Assembly: GCF_024362405.1 (NCBI RefSeq)
Contig: NZ_CP101454.1
Location: 3,658,001 to 3,722,000, forward strand
Source of the DNA: Halorarius litoreus
GTDB taxonomy: Archaea > Halobacteriota > Halobacteria > Halobacteriales > Haloarculaceae
Length of the DNA: 64,000 bases
Direction: 5' to 3'
Below are positions 19,201 to 28,991 of this stretch, piece after piece (the stretch's first letter is position 1; every line of letters starts with the position of its first letter). The position numbers and the translations under genes were made by a program. The notes under the pieces were generated by a model, which ran no database searches, was not told the origin of the DNA, and saw only the letters and a list, made by a program, of their open reading frames with translations.

Positions 19201-19347
19201 GCCTCGTTGTTATAATCGCAAGAAGATATAAAATACGGAGATTGAGAATGCGTGGAAGTCGGAACCATCATAATGTTAAGGCGCTATCTTGTTAAAAATG
19301 CAGTCGAAAATGGGTACTACCTTAAACTGCTATGAATTGAGGTCATT

Positions 19348-20532
19348 ATGAAGATAATCCACATCTATGACGGGCATGAAAAAATTTACGGAGAAGACGG
19401 CTCCGTGCCGAAGGTTGTGTGGAATCTAGCAAAGCAGGCCGTACTGAATGGAAATGACGTCAAAGTCATTGAACGGGCTTGGAATGGTCTCCCAGAGCAG
19501 GAAACAGACTCTGGTGTAGAGTTCAGGCGCCTTGACCTCTCCACAGGTTCTAGCACGCCTTGGCAGGATATCCCCTATAAACAGGTTCGCTCCATATCGG
19601 GAACGGCCAAACTAGTTGTCGACCGGTGTAATTTTGCTGTATCCGCGTACCAACTTCTTCGTCGTCTTGATTATGATATAATACATGTCCATCTTCCGTT
19701 CGGTGCTAACGTCCTTGTTACACTATTCCCTTGGCTAGCGACAAACATTGTTTACACCGCTCATCTAGGTGAAGTCAAAGATCGAATCACAGAACGGCGG
19801 TTCTCCCCAGACGTATATTTAGCCAACCGTACGGCCCGGACTGTTGTCCTAAACGACAATATGAAACAATCATTTATTAATGAGGGTGTCAACTCCGATT
19901 CCTTGTCGATCGTACCGAACGGGGTAGATGTTGAGCGGTTTCGAGCCGATCAAGCATTGGATGGGAACCCCGTAGACGTACTATTCGTCGGGACGATAAC
20001 CCCACGTAAGGGTGTAAAAGAACTTGTTAAGGCTGTTGTAGACCTTGAGGAGCCAGTACGTAACCAAATGCAACTCGGACTCGCTGGGCGTACTGATATC
20101 GACGAGCAGTATTACGCGGAGGTTAGGAGCCTGATAAAGCAGGAAGATCTCGTAGACCATGTCAACTTTCATGGATTCGTTGGGGAGGCAAAACTCCGGT
20201 CGCTCTATGCGGAGGCGGATGTATTCGTTCTTCCGTCGTTCGAGGAAGGGTTTGGCATGGTGGTCACAGAAGCAATGGCCGCGCGGACGGCAGTCATCGG
20301 CTCCCAAGTCGGCGGCATCCCACTTCAGATACATAACGAGGAGAACGGATTGCTTATCCCCCCAGGAGACATCGGGCGCTTGTCTGACGCACTCAAAGAC
20401 CTCGTGATGTCCGAAGAGCGCCGTAAGGAATTTGCCGCTGCTGGGGTTTCCAAGTCTTATGATTTTAGTTGGGAGACAGTTTACGACTCCTACGACGAGA
20501 TCTACCAAGCCGTGGTAGCTGAAAAAGAATGA
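19348..20532 (+). CDS. Family 4 glycosyltransferase
   Basis: This 394-residue GT-B enzyme has the GT4 features: LDYDIIHVHLPFGAN, SIVPNGVDVERF, LFVGTITPRKGVKEL and the E-x7-E donor motif in FEEGFGMVVTEAMA. It has no membrane segment. It starts a four-nucleotide-overlap operon: its stop overlaps the next GT4 gene (ATGA at 20529), which in turn overlaps the multispanning protein at 21704. The donor and acceptor sugars cannot be predicted. Confidence 0.9.
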   Translation: MKIIHIYDGHEKIYGEDGSVPKVVWNLAKQAVLNGNDVKVIERAWNGLPEQETDSGVEFRRLDLSTGSSTPWQDIPYKQVRSISGTAKLVVDRCNFAVSAYQLLRRLDYDIIHVHLPFGANVLVTLFPWLATNIVYTAHLGEVKDRITERRFSPDVYLANRTARTVVLNDNMKQSFINEGVNSDSLSIVPNGVDVERFRADQALDGNPVDVLFVGTITPRKGVKELVKAVVDLEEPVRNQMQLGLAGRTDIDEQYYAEVRSLIKQEDLVDHVNFHGFVGEAKLRSLYAEADVFVLPSFEEGFGMVVTEAMAARTAVIGSQVGGIPLQIHNEENGLLIPPGDIGRLSDALKDLVMSEERRKEFAAAGVSKSYDFSWETVYDSYDEIYQAVVAEKE

Positions 20533-21707
20533 ACATAGGGTATTTTTTCACGTCGTTTCCAGAAATTAACGCTTCTGGCGAACCGAATCGGTTTGTCGGT
20601 GGCGCGGCAGTCGTTGCGTACAACCTTGCACACGAAATGGACCGGAGGGGACACAACATTGAGGTTTTAACGACCACGGAGGCTAAGCGAGGATATAATT
20701 GTAGTGTGCCATTCGACGTTTATTACTACGGTTCACTGGGCTCTGTAGCAAATGCAAACTTGTCCTATAGTGGGGCATTGCTGCCATTTTTCCATAGATA
20801 TGACATTATCCATATTCATGCCCCGTCTCCCCCCATGGACATCGTAGGGTCGGTGTACTCACGAGTTCATGGCACACCCTCGGTCGTGACCTATCACGCC
20901 GAGCCCGAAGCGACAGGCTATGGCTCACCGGCCAGACGGGCGGGTGTCCATCTGTACAAAAGAGCAGTGAGGTCGATAGTAAGAAGCGCTGATGTACTGG
21001 TTTCACCAACTGAAAAATTTATTAACAGTTCTCTATTGGCCTCACATCGGCAAAAAGTCCGAGTGGTACCGAATGGCATCGATATTGATCCATCGACTAC
21101 TGGCTGTGTACCTGAGAAGTCACGAAGGATACTTAACATCGATCCAGACCGACCAGTCATCCTCTACCTCAACGCGCTGGTGCCACAGAAGGGACCTGAC
21201 GTACTCTTGCGGGCGATGGAAGACATTGTATCCCATATGCCAGAAACGTTGCTTGTGGTCGCCGGTGACGGGCCCTTGCGGTCAGACCTCCAGTCACATG
21301 TCGCTGCGAACGGATTGCATGACAACGTTCGATTTGAAGGGTTCGTTGACGAGAAAATAAAGCCACACTACTACAACGCCGCAGATTTGTTCGTCCTCCC
21401 GTCTGTGGAGAACCACGAGTCTTTCGGGTTGACAAACTTGGAAGCGATGGCGAATGGTACCCCTGTAATCGGGACCGACGTCGGTGGCGTCTCTGATGTC
21501 GTCGCTGATGGCCAGACTGGGTACGTCGTAGCACCCGCGGATAAAGACGCTCTGGCCGACCAGATTCGGTCCGTCCTTAGTGACCAGACAGAAATAGCTC
21601 GCCTAAGCGACGCAGCGTGGGCGGTGGCACGTGCTCCGAAGTACGAGTGGTCCACAATCGCTGATCGAGTTGAAAATATTTACCAAGAGGTATGTAAGCG
21701 TACATGA
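20529..21707 (+). CDS. Family 4 glycosyltransferase
   Basis: This 392-residue GT-B enzyme has PNGIDIDPS, ILYLNALVPQKGPDVLLRAM and the donor-site NHESFGLTNLEAMANGTPVI (E-x7-E). The N-terminal domain shows the GT4 Gly-rich loop (NRFVGGAAVVAYNLAHEM). It is coupled by ATGA overlaps both to the preceding GT4 gene and to the following membrane protein, so the three products probably act on the same glycan. No export signal is present; catalysis would be on the cytoplasmic face. Confidence 0.9.
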   Translation: MNIGYFFTSFPEINASGEPNRFVGGAAVVAYNLAHEMDRRGHNIEVLTTTEAKRGYNCSVPFDVYYYGSLGSVANANLSYSGALLPFFHRYDIIHIHAPSPPMDIVGSVYSRVHGTPSVVTYHAEPEATGYGSPARRAGVHLYKRAVRSIVRSADVLVSPTEKFINSSLLASHRQKVRVVPNGIDIDPSTTGCVPEKSRRILNIDPDRPVILYLNALVPQKGPDVLLRAMEDIVSHMPETLLVVAGDGPLRSDLQSHVAANGLHDNVRFEGFVDEKIKPHYYNAADLFVLPSVENHESFGLTNLEAMANGTPVIGTDVGGVSDVVADGQTGYVVAPADKDALADQIRSVLSDQTEIARLSDAAWAVARAPKYEWSTIADRVENIYQEVCKRT

Positions 21708-23452
21708 GCCGTGTGCTTCGCATGACTGTCGCGATGTTTTGTTTCGGGGTCGCCAGTATACTTGCCGTTCCCCAGTTCAAGGTCACTGCACCGCTCTTTA
21801 TCGCCATCATCTTGATTTGCCTGTCACCGGTCGTCTTTCTCGCCCTGACTGAGCAGTTGTCCGACTCGGTTGGGGTACTGGCACTGTTCTCCGTCTCGCT
21901 TCTCCTGCTCTATCACAATGCACTCGCCACTGAGTTTTTATTCGGGAGGGACATTGCGTTTGAGCTCTACCACGCTCAGGAAATCATTCGCCGAGGGTCC
22001 CTCAACTTTGACATGGGGATCAATCCGAAGATGAACGCACTTCTCCCAGTCACGCTCCTTGCGGCTCTCGTCACAAAAATATCAGGAACGAGTTTGACGT
22101 GGACGTACAAGGTCGCATACCCCATTGTCTTTGCGTTGACACCCGTTTTCATTTTCCGTGCTGCTAGGCACAGACATGACGCCGTCGTGAGCTACGCAGC
22201 AGCCCTTCTATTCACCTCGTACTTCTTTTATTTTACAACGGGTTTGGAAAATATAAAGCAGTCGGTTAGTATCCTGTTCATTGCAATCCTCGGCCTATCA
22301 CTTGCAAGGCGAACCGCCGACAGACAACTTCAGCTATTAGCTGTGGTCGGGTTGGTGCTAAGCCACTACGGAATTCCGTACATCGTCCTCTTCGGTTACC
22401 TCTCGTCTTACGTCTTCCTCACGGTGACCCGATTAATCAATGCGCAACTAGCTCCTGATTGGCGCCGCTTCTCATTACGCTTTGGCCTCATGCTCGGAAT
22501 CGGAATGGTGACCTGGCATGCAATACTGACTAGCGGAGAGGGGTTCCGATCATTCGTCCTCTTAGGGTACCGAATCAGTGAGTCGGTCGGGGGCCTATTC
22601 GGATCCGTCTCAAAGAGCGGCACATATTACGCGACGAGTGGGCAGGCGACGCCCAGTTTTAGCTACCAAGTAATGCGGTACTTTTACATCGCGTCACAGG
22701 CGCTTATCGTCATTGGGTTCCTCGGTACCACGCGCCGGCTAGTTCGCAGAGAGGAGGATCTGACGCTCGGCCAGTACACTTTCGCCGGAACAATGTTTAC
22801 ACTTCTGGCAGTTTCCGTTATTGTACCTGCGGTGTTAGGAGGATTTTCTCTGGGGCTCACGAGAATGTACCAAATCTCACTTATTTTCATCTCCATCTTT
22901 TTTGGACTTGGTGCTTTCAGAGTCGGTCAGCAATTCGGTGTCAATCGAAAAACAGTGCGCTGGACCCTCGTCATATTGCTCGTCTTCCTTCTCCTGTTCA
23001 ACACTCGTGTTGTCATGGAGACGAATAACCGGATAGGCGAGTACGATTCGGACTACGCAGCGTCGCTCTCGCTGTCACAGACGCGAATCAACGCTGGGAT
23101 GGCCGCCGATCGGGAGGTCGCAGGGTACTACCGGACCGCGAACGCCCCGACTGACGTTCGAGCGGCGCGATGGATCGAAGAGTACCTAGACGCGGAAAGG
23201 CGCGTGATCACAGACGATACGATGTTGCTCGTTATGTACGGTCATCGAAATCCAAGCCTCGTCGACAACATTCATACGTCGCCCCCAGTGCTTGAACCGG
23301 GCTCCGAGGACTCGCTCCTGTATAGAACGGTAAACACAAAGTACGATATATTCATTGGCCGTGGTACCTATTGGGATGCTGGACAGATTCAGAACTCTAC
23401 GGTCGACGAAAACCTCGTTTATACGACAAAATCAACAAAATTATTTGAATGA
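21704..23452 (+). CDS. Multispanning membrane protein, DUF2206-like (possible GT-C glycosyltransferase or polymerase)
   Basis: The 582-residue product has about 12 hydrophobic segments over residues 1-440 and a soluble extracytoplasmic C-terminal domain of about 140 residues. The first large loop contains FGRDIAFELYHAQEI and NPKMNALLPVTLLAAL, an arrangement typical of DUF2206-type archaeal proteins and reminiscent of GT-C enzymes, which place acidic residues in the first outer loop. It is the third gene of an ATGA-coupled operon with two GT4 enzymes. By context it would add or polymerise sugars on the outer face using lipid-linked donors. This role is inference. Confidence 0.75.
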   Translation: MSRVLRMTVAMFCFGVASILAVPQFKVTAPLFIAIILICLSPVVFLALTEQLSDSVGVLALFSVSLLLLYHNALATEFLFGRDIAFELYHAQEIIRRGSLNFDMGINPKMNALLPVTLLAALVTKISGTSLTWTYKVAYPIVFALTPVFIFRAARHRHDAVVSYAAALLFTSYFFYFTTGLENIKQSVSILFIAILGLSLARRTADRQLQLLAVVGLVLSHYGIPYIVLFGYLSSYVFLTVTRLINAQLAPDWRRFSLRFGLMLGIGMVTWHAILTSGEGFRSFVLLGYRISESVGGLFGSVSKSGTYYATSGQATPSFSYQVMRYFYIASQALIVIGFLGTTRRLVRREEDLTLGQYTFAGTMFTLLAVSVIVPAVLGGFSLGLTRMYQISLIFISIFFGLGAFRVGQQFGVNRKTVRWTLVILLVFLLLFNTRVVMETNNRIGEYDSDYAASLSLSQTRINAGMAADREVAGYYRTANAPTDVRAARWIEEYLDAERRVITDDTMLLVMYGHRNPSLVDNIHTSPPVLEPGSEDSLLYRTVNTKYDIFIGRGTYWDAGQIQNSTVDENLVYTTKSTKLFE

Positions 23453-23560
23453 ATTTGACCACAACTCAAGCTCCGACGGACCGTATAATCAGACCCTCCG
23501 GGGACCCACTAATGAGGAACAGGTGCGGGCTTTGGAACTTACGAAGATGAGGAAGAATAC

Positions 23561-24430
23561 GTGACCCTCTCAGTCTCCGTTGTTACGCCATCGTACAACC
23601 AAGCAGAGTTCATTGAAGACACTCTCCGAAGTGTGTCAAGACAGACATACAAGCCGATTACGCACCACGTGATTGACGGAGGCTCCAATGATGGTACCGT
23701 TGAAATCCTCGCTGAACAAGAGGAGAAGTACGACCTCCGGTGGACATCGGAGCCGGACGGCGGTCAGTCTGAAGCGATCAACAAAGGCTTCGACCGGGCT
23801 GAGGGCGAAATTATCGGGTGGCTCAACTCCGACGATGTCTACTTTACAATAGACACGGTTGAGAGGGTGGTTGAGATGTTCAAGCAGACCGATGCCGACG
23901 TAATCTACGGTAACGACGCCCTCATTGATGCGGCCGGCACGGTATTCAAGATAAGACGGAAGTATGACTGGGACTATGACCGTCTTTGCCGGGGGATGGT
24001 TATCTCACAGCCTGCAACGTTCTTTCGTGCGGAGGTGCTCGAGAATAACCGACTCAGACGCAACCTCCACCTCTCGATGGACTACGAGTTCTGGCTTCGG
24101 CTCGGCCGCCATTATTCGTTCAAACACTTAGACGCGATCGTTGCTGGCAATCGGATCCACAGTCAGCGGAAACGCATTGCGGAGGGCGATGCGGCAATCA
24201 TGGAAGACAAGCGACTGCGCGAGGAATACGGTTGTCAGGACGGCGCCCGCCGCCGAGCGAATTGGTACCTGCAGGATGTACCGAACCTAGCCCGGAGGCG
24301 AGCGGAGGCAGCGGTCTCCGTATTGAAAGGAGAACTCCCCCGGGAAAGGTCGATAGCCTTTGACGGTCGGTACCTACACCGGCACCAACTGGCGCTGAAC
24401 CAGATTCTCCCTCAGAGGTTCGTCAGATGA
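23561..24430 (+). CDS. Family 2 glycosyltransferase (soluble)
   Basis: The 289-residue GT-A enzyme starts at GTG (MTLSVSVVTPSYNQAEF) with gatgagg about 10 nt upstream as a plausible ribosome-binding site. Conserved features are HHVIDGGSNDGT, SEPDGGQSEAINKGF and the DxD-like LNSDDVYF. No ATG is available nearer the fold. It lies 108 nt after the DUF2206-like gene in the same direction and converges with the nucleotidyltransferase gene at 24435, leaving only a 4-nt gap. Confidence 0.9.
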   Translation: MTLSVSVVTPSYNQAEFIEDTLRSVSRQTYKPITHHVIDGGSNDGTVEILAEQEEKYDLRWTSEPDGGQSEAINKGFDRAEGEIIGWLNSDDVYFTIDTVERVVEMFKQTDADVIYGNDALIDAAGTVFKIRRKYDWDYDRLCRGMVISQPATFFRAEVLENNRLRRNLHLSMDYEFWLRLGRHYSFKHLDAIVAGNRIHSQRKRIAEGDAAIMEDKRLREEYGCQDGARRRANWYLQDVPNLARRRAEAAVSVLKGELPRERSIAFDGRYLHRHQLALNQILPQRFVR

Positions 24431-24434
24431 CTTG

Positions 24435-25562
24435 CTACCAACAGTAGCGCCGCCAACAAGTCACGAATGCGTCATACACAGACGGTTCCCTGTGCGGGTA
24501 AGGATGATATCTCGAGACGATTCTCTCTGTGACTCTCCGAAGTGACGGCGTTCCATCAGAACCGAACCGATCTGCGAACGCAAGCGGCGCCGCGGTGTAT
24601 ATGTCGTGGCTCCAGTTTGTCATTGGAGGGCCCATTTGAGGGCGTTCGCGAGACTCCCAGAGGTGCCTCCCAGCGGAGAGCGCATTCTGTATAAGCGGCG
24701 ACCGGCCCGGGAATCGATTATAATCCTGAGCGAGGGGACATTCTAGGAAGACCCGCCTGAAGGAGTAAAAGTCGGTAGGCCACTCGTCAAGGTACACGTT
24801 GGCAAGCGAGACGAGTACCTGTTCAAGCAGGCCGATAAGCAGTTCAATTTCTTCATTTGATCGATATTTCAATGAACAGGTGCGGCGTCGCTCTGTGGCG
24901 TCCGCCGCCTGCTCACAGAGTGTCCGATACGTATCCGCGTCTACTGGAAATTCCTGCGGGTCTATCATCTCAAACAGACGCTGTCGCCGGTCGTACGAGG
25001 GAGAATATCGTTCCTCAGAGATGAGAACAGCATCTCTGAGGGCGAGCACCAACTTGTCAAACCAGTACGCTCGATTTACCTCCGACGAAAGCAGTTTTGT
25101 CGTTCGGTTAAACACCAACCGGAACCCTTCCCAGGGAGGGATATTTTCTTGGTTAAACGACGGCATCGACTCGCGATAGTCGCGGCCATAGAGTAGCGTT
25201 GAGCCATATCGGAGATCATAGTTATCAATTGTCGGCCGCATCCGATGGACAAGTGGGGTCAACAGTTGGATTGATTTGACCACGCCAGAGACGTCTATGT
25301 CAATTCCATGGGTGTTTCTATACGGCGCGACGACTCTATCGGCAGTTCGTTTCCCGACCGGTGTTAAGGGAAGTATCAGGAGCTCGCAATCACTGACGGG
25401 GTCAAGCCCCTCATCTCTGAGTTTGACCGCTCCTTCCCCACGTCCCAGACTCCCAGTCAACAGTATGGTGTGGGGATTCAATCGCTCAACGAGGTCGTCG
25501 GTGAGCGAGTTGAGAACATTTGTAAGTCGCCGGTTCGCGGCATCGTCGTACACGTAGGTCAT
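24435..25562 (-). CDS. Nucleotidyltransferase-fold protein of glycan cluster
   Basis: The 375-residue protein has the polymerase-beta-type nucleotidyltransferase signature LLTGSLGRGEGAV followed by an acidic pair in DPVSDCELLIL and a distal DIDVSG. It may transfer a nucleotidyl group to a small molecule or protein; the substrate is unknown. I set the start to the ATG at 25562 (MTYVYDD), 1 nt after the stop of the upstream phosphodiesterase gene; a longer frame would overlap it. The pairing with a phosphodiesterase of opposite chemistry suggests adding and removing a nucleotide or phosphate group on a glycan intermediate. This is inference. Confidence 0.7.
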   Translation of the reverse strand: MTYVYDDAANRRLTNVLNSLTDDLVERLNPHTILLTGSLGRGEGAVKLRDEGLDPVSDCELLILPLTPVGKRTADRVVAPYRNTHGIDIDVSGVVKSIQLLTPLVHRMRPTIDNYDLRYGSTLLYGRDYRESMPSFNQENIPPWEGFRLVFNRTTKLLSSEVNRAYWFDKLVLALRDAVLISEERYSPSYDRRQRLFEMIDPQEFPVDADTYRTLCEQAADATERRRTCSLKYRSNEEIELLIGLLEQVLVSLANVYLDEWPTDFYSFRRVFLECPLAQDYNRFPGRSPLIQNALSAGRHLWESRERPQMGPPMTNWSHDIYTAAPLAFADRFGSDGTPSLRRVTERIVSRYHPYPHREPSVYDAFVTCWRRYCW

Positions 25563-25563
25563 A

Positions 25564-26793
25564 TCAGACCACCGATGTTCCGTCCATATACTCGGGAACC
25601 GGTTCACCGAGACTGCTTAAGACTGTTGGCGGAACATCAACAAGTTCCGGGACAGACGACTGAATTGGTCTGTTCGAGACCAAGACTCCATCCATAGAGT
25701 CGTGGTCCGGGAGGTAACCGTGCATAGAGACCGGTGTGTAGCTCATCTCGCGGCCAAAGACAGAGAAACTCGGCATCTCAAAGGTCCGCGGGAGGTCAAG
25801 GTAATAGATGAGCTCGCCATAGCGGTTATCGGGCATCTCAACGTTGTAGGCCCGCTGCCGTTCCTTAGTAAGGTACATTCCGTGTTCTTCAAGGGGCGCG
25901 AGCGCATTCCTGATTTCTTCGCGTTCTTCAGCCGTGCGAGGCCAGAACCGCGCGAAGTTTGAGTCAACAAAGTGAATGTAGTCGTCGAGCGCGTATCCTC
26001 CACGAACAAATGTATCTGGGAGAGAGATATGCTCCTCTACCACAGCGTGTCCGTGGTCGGAGAACAGAAGAAAGTCGAATTCATCACCATATTGACGTTC
26101 AAATTCTTGGTACTTCACACGGATGAGCTCGTCAATCTCTCTCATCTTCTCAACAGTCTCCTTGCTCTCCTGACCGTATTTGTGCGACAGCGGGTCGATA
26201 TCGGCGATATAATAGTAGGTCCAATCAGTTCCAGGATCGAATCCTGCTGCTTCAACGGCGATTGAAGACTTCGCTAGGTCGGGGGCGTCATCACCTATCG
26301 TTCGGAACGGGATTCCACGCTCACGGAGTATCTCGAAGACGGTTGGGTACGGAAGGAGGTCGTCGTCTGTCCACTTACCGTCGACACATGGACGGAACTG
26401 CCCCCAGTGCTCTACCGGAGTGTCGAAAAAGATAGTGAATCCGGGTACTTGCGAATTGTTTTGGTTTATACTAAGCCCAGTCTTATACATCGCATACTTT
26501 GAATATACGTTGTGAGGAAGGTGGTCAAGATTGAAACGGTCTATGTATCCAAATGGTGAGTCTCCGGGAGTGCGCTGCCAGATGAACCAGCAATGGTGTT
26601 TATTTGGGTATACACCAGTATACATTGAGCCATCACAGGTAGGAGAGTAGCCAAGCTCTGTTCGCATCCGTTCGCTGTGTAACGACGAGAGGAACGGCAT
26701 ATACTCCAGACTACTCGGCTTCAAACCGTCAACAAAGACGGTTAGAGTGTGTGAGTTGGAATTGCGAAATGAAGGCATTAGTTCAGGTTCCAC
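25564..26793 (-). CDS. Alkaline-phosphatase superfamily phosphodiesterase/sulfatase-like protein
   Basis: This 409-residue protein has superfamily metal-site motifs: TVFVDGLKPSSL near the N-terminus, PTCDGSMYTGVYPNKHH around the nucleophile position, YYYIADIDPLSHKYG, LLFSDHGHAVVEEH and a distal HGYLPDHDSMDGVL. This is the nucleotide pyrophosphatase/phosphodiesterase pattern. No signal peptide or membrane segment is visible. It is the first gene of a two-gene operon with the nucleotidyltransferase. The start could be 26793 or the internal ATG at 26778 (MPSFRN). It is a distant second member of the same superfamily as the product of 14781-16361. Confidence 0.8.
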   Translation of the reverse strand: MEPELMPSFRNSNSHTLTVFVDGLKPSSLEYMPFLSSLHSERMRTELGYSPTCDGSMYTGVYPNKHHCWFIWQRTPGDSPFGYIDRFNLDHLPHNVYSKYAMYKTGLSINQNNSQVPGFTIFFDTPVEHWGQFRPCVDGKWTDDDLLPYPTVFEILRERGIPFRTIGDDAPDLAKSSIAVEAAGFDPGTDWTYYYIADIDPLSHKYGQESKETVEKMREIDELIRVKYQEFERQYGDEFDFLLFSDHGHAVVEEHISLPDTFVRGGYALDDYIHFVDSNFARFWPRTAEEREEIRNALAPLEEHGMYLTKERQRAYNVEMPDNRYGELIYYLDLPRTFEMPSFSVFGREMSYTPVSMHGYLPDHDSMDGVLVSNRPIQSSVPELVDVPPTVLSSLGEPVPEYMDGTSVV

Positions 26794-26871
26794 AAGATGA
26801 TTTGTCAGAGCGAACTAAAGCATTCCGCTGAGAGTGCAGCCGGAGGGGTTCGGGACGCCACATATTGAAAA

Positions 26872-26879
26872 GATATACA
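26872..26879 (+). promoter_or_regulatory. TATA box, probable leaderless promoter of the GT4 gene at 26901
   Basis: gatataca is centred about 26 nt before the ATG at 26901, the spacing expected when transcription starts at the start codon, as is common in haloarchaea. Confidence 0.55.
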
Positions 26880-26900
26880 TGTCGGCCTTGATATGATTAA

Positions 26901-28043
26901 ATGATGCGGATTGCGTTCGTATCCAACGTCGTCTACCCTTTCGTCACCGGCGGGGCGGAGAAACGCATCTACGAGATTGGATCACGTCTCGTTAACCAAG
27001 GCCATGACGTTACCGTCTACGGCCGTCACTACTGGGACGGACCTACAGTAACCAACCACGACGGGATAACTCTCAGAGCCGTTGCTCCCGAGGTTAGCCT
27101 CTACACGGACAATGGCGGACGCCGGTCCATCACGGAAGCAATTGGTTTCTCCGCTCGCACCGTCGCACCCCTCCGACGCAATATTGACGAACACGACATC
27201 GTCGTCGCGTCCGTATTCCCGTACTTCCCAGTCCTCTCAACCGAACTTGCAACCATTGGAACAGACATACCAGTTGTCACGACTTGGCACGAAGTGTGGC
27301 GCGACTACTGGGACAGCTACCTTGGACATCTTGCTCCATTCGGAAAATTCGTCGAAAAGGTCACCGCAAATGTCTCTCAGCACCCGATTGCGGTCTCGGA
27401 CGTCACAGCTGACCGCCTTGGTGCCATCGGTCCCGCCCGTGAGACCATCGAAATCATCCCGAACGGTATCGATATCGGACAGATTAGAAATGCCCCACTC
27501 CCTAAACAGAGCTTCGACGTGCTCTTCGCCGGGCGGCTCATTGAACACAAAAACGTGGAAATCCTCCTTGAGGCATTCGACAATATCGCCGATATACATG
27601 ATACCACGCTAGGAATCATTGGCAATGGTCCGGAGCTCGAGCGGCTCAAAGCGAAACGCGAGTCAATTACTCACGCGGACCGCGTGGAATTCCTCGGATT
27701 CCTCAAAGACTACGAAGACGTACTCGGCCATATGCGCTCCGCCGATGTCTTCGCCTCTCCCAGTACTAGGGAAGGCTTCGGAATCACATTTGCGGAAGCA
27801 ATGGCCGCAGATTGCACCGTTATTGCCGCCGGTCACCCAGATTCGGCTGCCGCCGAAGTCATTGACAACGCGGGTTTCCTCGTCGAACCTACGGTCGAAT
27901 CTCTATCAAAGACTCTCGACGCCGCACTTTGCGGTGAAAGACCTCAGACGAATCCCGTCGAACGGGCGCAGCGGTACGACTGGGGGACAGTAGCCGACCA
28001 AGCCGAAACCGCCTATCAGGGTGCCATCGATGGCTGCTGGTAA
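26901..28043 (+). CDS. Family 4 glycosyltransferase
   Basis: This 380-residue GT-B enzyme begins MMRIAFVSNVVYPFVTGGAE with the GT4 Gly-rich loop. It continues with EIIPNGIDIGQI and LFAGRLIEHKNVEILLEAF, and carries the donor-site motif REGFGITFAEAMA (E-x7-E). It is transcribed alone with a TATA box positioned for a leaderless message. It is the last glycan gene before the provirus-like insert. Its GC-rich composition differs from the AT-rich glycan genes to the left. Confidence 0.9.
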   Translation: MMRIAFVSNVVYPFVTGGAEKRIYEIGSRLVNQGHDVTVYGRHYWDGPTVTNHDGITLRAVAPEVSLYTDNGGRRSITEAIGFSARTVAPLRRNIDEHDIVVASVFPYFPVLSTELATIGTDIPVVTTWHEVWRDYWDSYLGHLAPFGKFVEKVTANVSQHPIAVSDVTADRLGAIGPARETIEIIPNGIDIGQIRNAPLPKQSFDVLFAGRLIEHKNVEILLEAFDNIADIHDTTLGIIGNGPELERLKAKRESITHADRVEFLGFLKDYEDVLGHMRSADVFASPSTREGFGITFAEAMAADCTVIAAGHPDSAAAEVIDNAGFLVEPTVESLSKTLDAALCGERPQTNPVERAQRYDWGTVADQAETAYQGAIDGCW

Positions 28044-28991
28044 TCAGCATACATCACATCGAATATTCTCAGATAATCTCTCGGGACTACTATCGAGTAT
28101 TCCATCGTTAGGCGATTTCGAGTCCTGCATCTCACATACGCCACAAACAGAGGATCATAGCGACACGCGATTCATCGAAGAAGCTATCGGGTCCATCTAG
28201 CGTGCCACCTTACAAAGAGCGATCCAATTAGATGCCTACGGTGGGGGCCGCTACTACGCGGTATCCATCTTACCACTAGGAACGTCAAGGAGAAGACCGC
28301 CAACTCATCGCGTTCCAAGACATTACCGACCTCCATAGGTACGAGCGCGAACTTTAGGAGAAGAACTCGGCGCCCGTATTTTAAAGCCACGGCGACGTGG
28401 CCCATCATATAGACCGGTGTCCTCATCTTCGCTATTCAATAGTTATTTAAATCGCCGGTTGCGGAGAGTATAATTCGGTTACCACGCCGTTCCCGATAAT
28501 CTTCTCGCCGGAAGATTGTGGTAAAATAGTCGGCGAGAAAGACAGTATCTTCCACGATGAATATGTTCCGAACTGATACGAAATCGATCTCCAGCCTCCC
28601 GACCGGTGAGCGCCAGACCGTCAATCCTCAAAAGAAGGACATTCAGTACGATGGCGACCGACTGGTCCTCGGGATTGCCGATATTCATTCGACACCTTTC
28701 GAGTAGAATCGCATCGATGACCGCTAACTGCAAATCAAGAAATAATCGCTCCAGTGATTTCGAACTCCCACGGTTGAGAGGTGAACCAGTTCACCACGCG
28801 AAACCCACTGCTTAGAGGCTCGACATTGAGCGTCGCCGAGCGTCGTGCCGAGTATACCCACGAGTAACCGACCGCGCTCAACACACGATTCCTGTTTGAA
28901 TCGAGACGAAGCTGGTCCTATCGAGTCCCCTCCTTAGCGCACACTGCCGTCTCGGTCGGGCTCTCACCCGTTACCCGTGTGGTGAAGTGGT
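28044..28991. other. Gene-poor stretch with decayed sequences
   Basis: Nearly 950 nt without an intact gene at the left border of the provirus-like insert. It contains a frameshifted PAS-domain remnant (28237-28380). The rest (28440-28990) has only short frames with no recognised family. No direct repeats or tRNA-like attachment site were found by eye. Confidence 0.5.
28237..28380 (+). pseudogene. PAS-type sensor kinase fragment, frameshifted
   Basis: Two adjacent frames give YGGGRYYAVSILPLG and, after a frameshift, FQDITDLHRYEREL followed by a TAG stop and then EKNS. The order matches the C-terminal part of a PAS domain and the linker (DITDLHRYEREL) seen before the catalytic part of haloarchaeal sensor kinases. 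It has at least one frameshift and one stop, so it is a decayed gene. The identification rests on motif memory. Confidence 0.4.
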
